NCBI GenBank assembly: GCA_027083655.1
Contig: JALWNS010000182.1
Location: 1-5,297, forward strand
DNA from: Bacteroidales bacterium
Lineage (GTDB): Bacteria > Bacteroidota > Bacteroidia > Bacteroidales > S143-33
DNA length: 5,297 nt
Reading direction: 5' to 3'
The translations under genes and the position numbers were made by a program. Shown piece by piece: positions 1-5,297 of the stretch (position 1 is its first letter; the number at the start of each line of letters is the position of its first letter). The notes under the pieces were generated by a model. That model was not told the origin of the DNA, ran no database searches, and was given only the letters and a program-made list of their open reading frames with translations.

Positions 1-693
1 ATATTATACAATGCTTTATACAAAATTTGGCCAGGCCTGGCAAATTTCATTGGCAATGGCCATGGTTATGTCAACCCTGAGATGCTCCTTAATATGGATG
101 CTTTTTTTATTGTTCTTTTCCAACTCATCATTTCTAGTATTGTTACCAAAATGAAGCCTATTCGTGCAATGGTTATAGGTTTCTTCATTGCATCTATTGG
201 TGTGAGTTTGATGTTTATTTTCAAAAACCCTATATACACAGTACTCGCAATCTTTGTTTTTTCTATCGGTGAAATGACTGGTTCTCCTACAATCACATCA
301 TACATCGGGCTAATAGCAGACAAAGACAAAAAAGCTCTTTACATGGGTATGTCATTCCTCCCTGTAGCAGGTGGTAATTTCCTTGGTGGCTATCTTTCTG
401 GATCTGTTTATCAAAAACTAGCAGACAAGCCTACACTTCTTACACAATATCTCCAGAATAACGGCATACAAGTGCCTCAAGGGCTAAAACCTCATGAGCT
501 TTTAGATTATGCGAGCCAACAATTACACATGTCACCACAACAAATAACTGATTTGTTGTGGACAACATATAACCCTAGCAGAATTTGGTATGTTTTCTTT
601 GCTATTGGAATGGTAGCTGTCGTCGGTTTGATCCTGTATGATAGATTTATTATAAGGAAAAATGGCGGACCAACTAAAAATAGCAACAGATAA
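1..693 (+). CDS. MFS transporter, POT/PTR-like, C-terminal part (5' truncated by window edge)
   Basis: The reading frame is open from base 1, so the start lies upstream; 230 residues are visible, ending in TAA. Hydrophobic segments at about residues 32-49, 54-74, 78-100, 114-136 and 194-217 fit TM8 to TM12 of a 12-helix major facilitator protein in the inner membrane. The short basic loop TKMKPIRA (49-56) lies where the cytoplasmic TM8-TM9 loop is expected. TM10 carries GEM..SP (G90, E91, S95, P96) and TM11 has MG..FL....GN.LGG (115-130). Both resemble the POT/PTR family of proton-coupled peptide transporters, where the TM10 glutamate takes part in proton coupling and substrate binding. Between TM11 and TM12 is a hydrophilic loop of about 57 residues (137-193), predicted periplasmic and longer than in a minimal MFS protein. 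The membrane-transporter assignment is secure; peptide as substrate is inferred from motif resemblance only. The next gene on this strand begins 165 bases later, beyond a tRNA on the other strand. Confidence 0.85.
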   Translation: MLYNALYKIWPGLANFIGNGHGYVNPEMLLNMDAFFIVLFQLIISSIVTKMKPIRAMVIGFFIASIGVSLMFIFKNPIYTVLAIFVFSIGEMTGSPTITSYIGLIADKDKKALYMGMSFLPVAGGNFLGGYLSGSVYQKLADKPTLLTQYLQNNGIQVPQGLKPHELLDYASQQLHMSPQQITDLLWTTYNPSRIWYVFFAIGMVAVVGLILYDRFIIRKNGGPTKNSNR

Positions 694-727
694 AATAAAT
701 AGGCCGGTCTTTGCTGACCGACCTATT
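692..727 (-). terminator. Rho-independent terminator of tRNA-Phe
   Basis: Bases 698-709 and 716-727 form a 12-bp stem around the six-base loop 710-715. Read on the minus strand the only imperfect pair (704 with 721) is a G:U wobble, whereas on the plus strand it is a C-A mismatch. On the minus strand the stem is followed by a T-rich run (697-692, TATTTT), while the plus strand has no T tract after the stem. This marks it as the terminator of the tRNA rather than of the transporter. The stem starts four bases after the transporter stop codon and includes the terminal A of the tRNA CCA end (727). Confidence 0.8.
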
Positions 728-802
728 GGTGGTGCCACCTGGATTCGAACCAGGGACACCGGGATTTTCAGTCCCGTGCTCTACCACCTGAGCTATGGCA
801 CC
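727..802 (-). tRNA. tRNA-Phe (anticodon GAA)
   Basis: Read on the minus strand from 802 this is a canonical 76-base tRNA. The acceptor stem GGTGCCA/TGGCACC pairs perfectly over 7 bp. The D stem is GCTC/GAGC, the anticodon stem CGGGA/TCCCG holds the loop CTGAAAA (anticodon GAA, phenylalanine), the variable region is GTGTC, and the T stem CCTGG/CCAGG holds the loop TTCGAAT. The discriminator base is A, and the CCA end is encoded in the DNA (729-727). It delivers phenylalanine to UUU and UUC codons. It is a single tRNA gene with its own promoter and terminator. No copy of its 3' end was seen elsewhere in the window, so there is no sign of an element integrated here. Confidence 0.97.
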
Positions 803-818
803 AACCGTTTGGCGATTG

Positions 819-851
819 CAAATATAAAAAAATCCATCTCAAAAAAACAAA
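819..851 (-). promoter_or_regulatory. Bacteroidota-type promoter for tRNA-Phe
   Basis: On the minus strand TATATTTG (826-819) matches the Bacteroidota -7 consensus TAnnTTTG exactly. TTTG (851-848) lies 21 bases upstream, within the usual spacing for the -33 element. Transcription would start near 812, about ten bases before the mature tRNA 5' end at 802, leaving a short leader for RNase P to remove. The element lies in the leader of the divergent gene starting at 859. I found no equally good promoter for that plus-strand gene. Confidence 0.7.
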
Positions 852-858
852 TTTTTCA

Positions 859-2202
859 ATGAAAAAAATAATTTTAATAGCTATCACATTGATAATCAAC
901 TTACACCTCAACGGTCAAAATGACACCACAAAGCTTATTATCAATCTTACTCCTTTGGACTACAAATATCAATTGCAAGCATCAAAGATTTATTCGCCTG
1001 CCGAGACTTTTTTCTCACCATCTATGCAACAAAGCCTTGATATCACCACAAGCACATACAACCTAACATTCTATACACTAGATCAAATAAACTGGGACTT
1101 TGTGCGTAACCCTATCTTACGTCCATTAGCACAGACTATGGGATTTTATACTGTAATTATTGGACTTACATTTTTCCCTTTTGGTGATAGCTGGCTACAC
1201 GAGGAATTCCACCGGTCAATCCTCACTTATCACCAGATAAAATCACATGATCAGGTGTACGATTTTCCCATCTTTTCTGAGCTTATTAGTGTAAATAATG
1301 TGCAGGATACAGATTTGGTTTCTTTTAAGGCCAACTACCCCCACGATTTTATACGTCTGCACGAAGCTGGAATTGAAGGGGAGTATCTGTTAATAAACAG
1401 GTTAAATGAGCTTTCTTTCTTCAATGGTCAAAATTACCCCTACTTTATTCCTGGGCTTCTTATAGCCTTAAACGATTTCTATTATGTTTGGTTTTGCCAT
1501 ACATTAGAAGCTGAAAATATAACGAACCAATTAAACCAGACCGAAATAAACATTTTAGACAGGGATTTTACAGGTCTTGATTTTACAGCTTGGGTTTATG
1601 ATCTGTTTAGACCTGACGAACCATATACCGACAGGGGAATACATCCCTCAGGGCAGGGGATTGACCGTTACCGCAAACCCTCAGACCTTACAGGCGAAGA
1701 GCTGGCTTACCTCAAACGCCAAGGTTATATGCAGCTTATAAATTTCCTTTCACCTTTCCTTCTCAATGTCAAAGGGTTTAACATTGGCCAGACCCGTTAT
1801 AATTTTGCCTTTAGATATTTCCTTACTTCATTTGGTACAGACCTAGCTATTTACAACTATCTACAACATAACAAATTAAATCTTGTGATTGGAACGCATC
1901 TTTACAAAAACTACTATAATGTTTTTCCGGGCCTCGAGATCCATTTTATGGATTATAATTTATGGTCAAATAAACTGTTTGTTAGCTCAGATATCCAGGT
2001 ATTTACGCAACCAAAAGATTTTAATTTCACCACAGCATCCCTAATGTTCGGCCTCAGTACCAACACACAAATTAGCATCAAAATACACAAACACATACAT
2101 ATTAGACTTGGAATATTGGCTAAATCAAAAGGCTGGGTACCTGGCGTAGTACAACAGGACAAAGCATTTAACATACTGGCAAGCATTAGCTATAGACACT
2201 GA
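859..2202 (+). CDS. Secreted or membrane protein with HEEFH (HExxH) motif and strand-rich C-terminus, function unknown
   Basis: I cannot assign a named family to this 447-residue protein. The start at 859 is supported by an immediate signal peptide: MKK, a hydrophobic core at about residues 4-17, and a likely cleavage near NGQ (18-20), as is common in Bacteroidota. Residues 90-305 contain hydrophobic stretches (95-108, 195-216, 292-303). The first is followed directly by HEEFH (H114, E115, H118), which matches the HExxH zinc-metallopeptidase signature. A helix-like HEAGIEGEY (168-176) about 50 residues further on could supply a third, glutamate ligand (E169, E173 or E175). A polar, possibly conserved-looking stretch (RPDEPYTDRGIHPSG, 251-265) follows. 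Residues 311-447 read as alternating hydrophobic strands with aromatic residues, ending in ASISYRH, like an outer-membrane beta-barrel or beta-sandwich. Protease activity is an inference from a short motif. The gene stands alone: a tRNA diverges upstream and dxs converges downstream. There is no Shine-Dalgarno sequence. Confidence 0.85.
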   Translation: MKKIILIAITLIINLHLNGQNDTTKLIINLTPLDYKYQLQASKIYSPAETFFSPSMQQSLDITTSTYNLTFYTLDQINWDFVRNPILRPLAQTMGFYTVIIGLTFFPFGDSWLHEEFHRSILTYHQIKSHDQVYDFPIFSELISVNNVQDTDLVSFKANYPHDFIRLHEAGIEGEYLLINRLNELSFFNGQNYPYFIPGLLIALNDFYYVWFCHTLEAENITNQLNQTEINILDRDFTGLDFTAWVYDLFRPDEPYTDRGIHPSGQGIDRYRKPSDLTGEELAYLKRQGYMQLINFLSPFLLNVKGFNIGQTRYNFAFRYFLTSFGTDLAIYNYLQHNKLNLVIGTHLYKNYYNVFPGLEIHFMDYNLWSNKLFVSSDIQVFTQPKDFNFTTASLMFGLSTNTQISIKIHKHIHIRLGILAKSKGWVPGVVQQDKAFNILASISYRH

Positions 2203-2512
2203 CTTGCAAATATTACTTAATGCAACCATAATTTTATTATGCTAATCACGCTATTAACAATCAATTTTACCATATAGGACAGGGACTGATTTTTATATTA
2301 CATTAAACAATGCAAGTAATTAACATAATAATCAATACTTTAAACAACAAGAAAAATTATCATTAAGAAACTAGACTAACAACAATTCTTAATTATAAAA
2401 ATGCAAATAATAAGCGCAACATCACCTGCACTGCGCTACGGCAAGCTTGTAGATGCAAAATTAGGCTAAAATAATTCACAAAAAGTATAACAATATAGTC
2501 AAGGAAAGGAAA
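2203..2512. other. Intergenic A/T-rich region between convergent genes
   Basis: This gap holds no convincing gene. Just after the stop codon of the upstream gene are two weak inverted repeats: TTGCA/TGCAA (2204-2208 and 2221-2225), and CATAAT/ATTATG (2227-2232 and 2236-2241, three-base loop). Neither has the GC-rich stem expected of a terminator. Bases 2413-2452 are GC-richer than their surroundings. They contain a 6-bp inverted repeat (2413-2418 with 2432-2437, 13-base loop) and the palindrome CAAGCTTG (2442-2449). A 22-codon ATG-to-TAA frame spans 2401-2469 but has no recognisable ribosome-binding or coding signal. Confidence 0.6.
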
Positions 2513-2540
2513 AAGAAAGGTGGCTTCTGCCACCTTTCTT
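2501..2540 (-). terminator. Rho-independent terminator of dxs
   Basis: Bases 2513-2524 and 2529-2540 form a perfect 12-bp stem (core GGTGGC/GCCACC) with the four-base loop 2525-2528. On the minus strand the stem runs into a pyrimidine- and T-rich tract (2512 down to 2501), 23 bases past the dxs stop codon. On the plus strand the following bases (CTACAC) are not T-rich, although the arm itself ends CTTTCTT, so weak termination of the convergent 859-2202 gene is possible. Confidence 0.85.
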
Positions 2541-2563
2541 CTACACTAAATAAATCAAGTTAA

Positions 2564-4504
2564 TTAATTATCACTATGCATTTTACCCACGTTTTCCACA
2601 ACATTAGTAGTATTTAGAATAAAATTCTTAGTGCGGGAGTAAATCGATTCTGAATCAATTCCGGCCAACTGGCGCAATTCCTCTGGTTTTCCGTGCTCTA
2701 TAAACTCATCTGGGATACCTATAACAAGCACATCTTTTTTATAACCATTTTTATTCATAAATTCAAGCACAGCACTACCGAAGCCTCCTTGCTCTACATT
2801 TTCTTCAACAGTAATAATCTTGTCAAAACTATTGAACACTTCCCGCAGTATATCTTCGTCCAATGGTTTAACAAAGCGCATATCATAATGTGCCACAGAC
2901 AATCCATCTGCTTCTAATTTTTCAATTGCCTTTTTTGCCTCTTGACCTATGAAGCCTATAGAAAGAATTACCGCATCCTTACCATCTTTTAACTTGCGTC
3001 CTTTACCTATTTCAACCTCCTGCATAGGCATTTTCCAATCAATTGTAACACCACGGCCACGGGGATAACGGATAGCAAAAGGAAAATTATTCTTCTCAAG
3101 CTGGGCAGTATACATCAGGTTTCGCATTTCTATCTCATCCATTGGTGCAGACACAACCATATTAGGTACTATGCGCATAAAAGATATATCAAAAACACCA
3201 TGGTGCGTTGCTCCATCTGCACCTACCAGTCCTCCCCTGTCTATACAGAATACTACATGAAGATTCTGTATTGCTACATCATGGATAACTTGATCGTAAG
3301 CCCTCTGCAAAAATGTTGAATATATTGTGACAAAAGGTATTATACCTTCCTTAGCCAGGCCTGCAGCAAATGTTACTGCATGTTGCTCTGCTATTCCGAC
3401 ATCAAAAGCCCGGTCTGGTATTTTCTTCATCATATACTTCAAGGATGAACCTGTCGGCATAGCAGGAGTTATTCCAACTATTTTATCATTCTTTTCTGCT
3501 AATTCAATAATCGTCTCACCAAAAACATCTTGAAATTTAGGTGGCTTGGGTCCATCATTCTGAACTAAAGGTTTACCAGTCTTTACATCAAAAGGCACAC
3601 TGGTAGAATGCCACTTAGGCTGGTCTTCTTCTGCGTATTTATAACCTTTGCCTTTCTGCGTCTTGATATGTAAAAGTTTTGGTCCTTTTATATCTTTTAG
3701 CTGTTGCAATGTCTTAATAAGCAAAGGCAAATCGTGCCCATCAATAGGTCCGAAATAACGCAAATTCATACCTTCGAAGAAATTACTCTGCTGCAGAAGA
3801 GCACTCTTAAAACCACTTTCCAGGTTCTTTAGAAAATTACGCATCTCTTTACCTGACTTTCCCTTGTCAAGCAAATTCCATATCTCGTCCCGTATTTTAT
3901 TGTATGTCTTTGAAGTAGTAAAGTTTACTAAATATCTGCTAAGGCCTCCCACATTGGGATCTATAGCCATATTGTTATCGTTTAAAATAACCAGGATATT
4001 GGCATTTGTCGTGCCTACATTATTTAATCCTTCAAAAGCCAGACCGGCAGTCATGGCTCCATCTCCAATAACTGCTACAACTTGTCTATCTTCATTCTTG
4101 AGTTGGGATGCTATTGCCATACCAAGTGCAGCAGATATAGAAGTAGAGGAATGACCAACACCAAAAGTATCATACTCACTCTCGAAAATAGAAGGGAACC
4201 CACTTATGCCATTTAACTGGCGAAGTGTATGAAAATTTTCCCTACGTCCTGTCAATATCTTATGACCATAAGCTTGATGTCCTACATCCCATACAATTCT
4301 GTCATAAGGTGTATTAAAAACATAATGCAGGGCTACTGTCAATTCCACAACACCCAAACTGGCGCCAAAATGGCCAGGTGTTCTCGATATAGACTCGATA
4401 ATAAACTGTCTGAGCTCTTCTGCTAACTGCTTGAGTTGATCTACAGATAAATTTTTGAGATCATCAGGATAATTTACCTTCTCAAGCAAAGGATATTTAC
4501 CCAT
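2564..4504 (-). CDS. dxs: 1-deoxy-D-xylulose-5-phosphate synthase
   Basis: This cytosolic thiamine-diphosphate enzyme condenses pyruvate with D-glyceraldehyde 3-phosphate to give 1-deoxy-D-xylulose 5-phosphate and CO2. That is the entry step of the MEP isoprenoid pathway and also a source for thiamine and pyridoxal phosphate. The protein has 646 residues, near the usual length of about 620-645, and appears complete. Visible landmarks are GHFGASLG (44-51, with H45 matching the conserved active-site histidine), the thiamine-diphosphate/Mg motif GDGAMTAG (147-154) ending at NDNNMAI (175-181), and GPIDGHD (252-258). In the central pyrimidine-binding domain are [13 protein letters not shown] (372-384, E373 being the catalytic glutamate), the [16 protein letters not shown] block (422-439), and RYPRG (479-483) of the phosphate site. 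The C-terminal transketolase-like domain includes [13 protein letters not shown] (564-576). The ATG at 4504 leaves a short N-terminal extension typical of the family. A terminator follows directly, so on this side it is the last gene of its transcript. Confidence 0.98.
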   Translation of the reverse strand: MGKYPLLEKVNYPDDLKNLSVDQLKQLAEELRQFIIESISRTPGHFGASLGVVELTVALHYVFNTPYDRIVWDVGHQAYGHKILTGRRENFHTLRQLNGISGFPSIFESEYDTFGVGHSSTSISAALGMAIASQLKNEDRQVVAVIGDGAMTAGLAFEGLNNVGTTNANILVILNDNNMAIDPNVGGLSRYLVNFTTSKTYNKIRDEIWNLLDKGKSGKEMRNFLKNLESGFKSALLQQSNFFEGMNLRYFGPIDGHDLPLLIKTLQQLKDIKGPKLLHIKTQKGKGYKYAEEDQPKWHSTSVPFDVKTGKPLVQNDGPKPPKFQDVFGETIIELAEKNDKIVGITPAMPTGSSLKYMMKKIPDRAFDVGIAEQHAVTFAAGLAKEGIIPFVTIYSTFLQRAYDQVIHDVAIQNLHVVFCIDRGGLVGADGATHHGVFDISFMRIVPNMVVSAPMDEIEMRNLMYTAQLEKNNFPFAIRYPRGRGVTIDWKMPMQEVEIGKGRKLKDGKDAVILSIGFIGQEAKKAIEKLEADGLSVAHYDMRFVKPLDEDILREVFNSFDKIITVEENVEQGGFGSAVLEFMNKNGYKKDVLVIGIPDEFIEHGKPEELRQLAGIDSESIYSRTKNFILNTTNVVENVGKMHSDN

Positions 4505-4551
4505 AATGTGTAATTTTGTGTTTCACATAGATTTTTGCGAAGTTAAAAAAC
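4505..4551. promoter_or_regulatory. Divergent dxs / radical SAM intergenic region with a -7-like element
   Basis: Only 47 bases separate the two divergent start codons. On the plus strand TAATTTTG (4511-4518) matches the Bacteroidota -7 consensus TAnnTTTG exactly, which would start a transcript near 4525, about 27 bases before the ATG at 4552. No clean TTTG is present at the expected -33 distance, which would fall inside the first codons of dxs. On the minus strand I see no full match for dxs. The nearest candidates (TATTTTG and TAATTTG, roughly 4556-4573) are one base short of consensus and lie inside the radical SAM coding region. Confidence 0.4.
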
Positions 4552-5297
4552 ATGCCTCAAATTACAAAATACTGCGCTTTTCTAAAACACCTTACTCTCA
4601 AAAAGTTAATTAATGCGGCAAAGCTTGCTCTATCCTATGCCTTCTCTTTAATTACCAGGCGTCCTATACGCTGGGGAATGCCCCTATCAATGTCCATTGA
4701 GCCGACTAATATTTGTAACCTACATTGCCCCCAATGCCCTGTTGGGCTAAACAGGCTTCAACGTACTAAAGGCTTTATTGACAAACACTTGTTTACTAAA
4801 ATTATTGACCAGACAAGTCCATATTTACTCAATCTGTTTCTGTATTTTCAGGGCGAGCCTTTTTTGCACAAGTCTATTGTAGATATGGTTAAATATGCTC
4901 AAAAGAAAAACATTTTTACTGGCCTGTCAACCAATGCACAGTTTATATCTTTCGACCTGGCATTACAGCTGGTCCGAGCAGGATTATCTTACATAATTAT
5001 CTCTCTCGATGGCCTGGACCAACAAACCTACGAAAAATACCGCATCGGTGGCAAATTGGACAAAGTTTTAGAAAGCATACAAAATCTCATTAAGGCTAAA
5101 AAACTCTTGAATTCGTCTATTCCAGCTATAGAAATACAATTCCTGGTCATGCGACATAATGAACACCAGATCTCTGGCTTCCTGAATTATTGCAAATCAT
5201 TAGGACAGGTTTCTTGCCGTCTAAAAACTGCCCAGATCGAAGACTTCTCTACTGCTCATTTGTTTATCCGTCAAAACAATAAATATTCACGGTATTC
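4552..5297 (+). CDS. Radical SAM protein, probably with C-terminal SPASM-type domain (3' truncated by window edge)
   Basis: The frame starts at ATG 4552, with an in-frame TAG upstream at 4528 and no earlier ATG, and stays open to the window edge (248 residues visible). CNLHCPQC (55-62; C55, C59, C62) is the CX3CX2C motif that holds the 4Fe-4S cluster which cleaves S-adenosylmethionine to a 5'-deoxyadenosyl radical. Other core landmarks are SIEPTNICN (48-56), YFQGEPF (98-104, the GGE-like SAM-contact motif), STNA (126-129), ISLDG (150-154) and YRIGGKL (163-169). A hydrophobic/amphipathic stretch with basic residues (about 11-40) precedes the core and may touch the membrane. The pattern resembles a radical SAM/SPASM group I recall from Bacteroidota with roughly 340-350 residues, so about 100 C-terminal residues, including any auxiliary-cluster cysteines, should lie beyond the edge. 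The substrate is unknown and no precursor-peptide gene is visible nearby. Confidence 0.9.
   Translation, partial: MPQITKYCAFLKHLTLKKLINAAKLALSYAFSLITRRPIRWGMPLSMSIEPTNICNLHCPQCPVGLNRLQRTKGFIDKHLFTKIIDQTSPYLLNLFLYFQGEPFLHKSIVDMVKYAQKKNIFTGLSTNAQFISFDLALQLVRAGLSYIIISLDGLDQQTYEKYRIGGKLDKVLESIQNLIKAKKLLNSSIPAIEIQFLVMRHNEHQISGFLNYCKSLGQVSCRLKTAQIEDFSTAHLFIRQNNKYSRY

Noticed and set aside
727..802. tRNA-Phe as an integration site for a mobile element
   Set aside because: No integrase gene and no repeat of the tRNA 3' end was found in the window; the flanks are a transporter and a secreted-protein gene.
662..862. A 66-codon plus-strand frame across the tRNA, reading ATWIRTRDTG...
   Set aside because: This is the well-known spurious translation of the reverse strand of a tRNA gene; the tRNA-Phe structure fully explains the sequence.
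2204..2241. Inverted repeats just after the stop of the 859-2202 gene as its terminator
   Set aside because: The stems are 5-6 bp and very A/T-rich with no clear T tract, so they fall short of an intrinsic terminator.
3864..4154. Plus-strand open frames of 65-96 codons inside dxs
   Set aside because: They are antisense to the strongly conserved dxs coding sequence and show no family features.
4679..4681. Alternative later start (Met-43) for the radical SAM protein
   Set aside because: Residues 1-42 match the N-terminal leader I recall from this radical SAM group, so the ATG at 4552 is preferred.

Overview
The window (AT-rich, four protein genes and one tRNA) looks like ordinary chromosome from a member of the Bacteroidota. 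Support for this comes from a TTTG / TAnnTTTG promoter upstream of the tRNA, the lack of Shine-Dalgarno sequences, long A/T-rich leaders, and the style of the proteins (a secreted protein whose signal peptide ends near '..NGQ', and a radical SAM protein of a type I recall from Bacteroidota). I cannot name a genus.

Layout, left to right. Bases 1-693 (+) are the C-terminal 230 residues of a major facilitator transporter resembling the POT/PTR peptide-transporter group; its start lies outside the window. It converges on a tRNA-Phe(GAA) gene (727-802, -) with an encoded CCA end. The tRNA has its own promoter (819-851) and a hairpin terminator (698-727) squeezed in just after the transporter stop codon. 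Bases 859-2202 (+) encode a secreted or membrane protein of 447 residues with an HEEFH (HExxH) motif and a strand-rich C-terminal third; its function is unknown. It converges on dxs across a 361-base A/T-rich gap, which holds the dxs terminator (2513-2540) and a small GC-richer island. dxs (2564-4504, -) encodes a complete 1-deoxy-D-xylulose-5-phosphate synthase, the first enzyme of the MEP isoprenoid pathway. Only 47 bases separate its start from that of a divergent radical SAM protein (4552 to the right edge, +), which is cut off before its C-terminal domain.

The genes do not form an evident pathway or a single operon: strands alternate (+, -, +, -, +). I see no insertion sequence, CRISPR array, phage gene or defence cassette. 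The items most worth a second look are the HExxH/strand-rich secreted protein, the radical SAM protein of unknown substrate that diverges from dxs, and the compact tRNA-Phe transcription unit.
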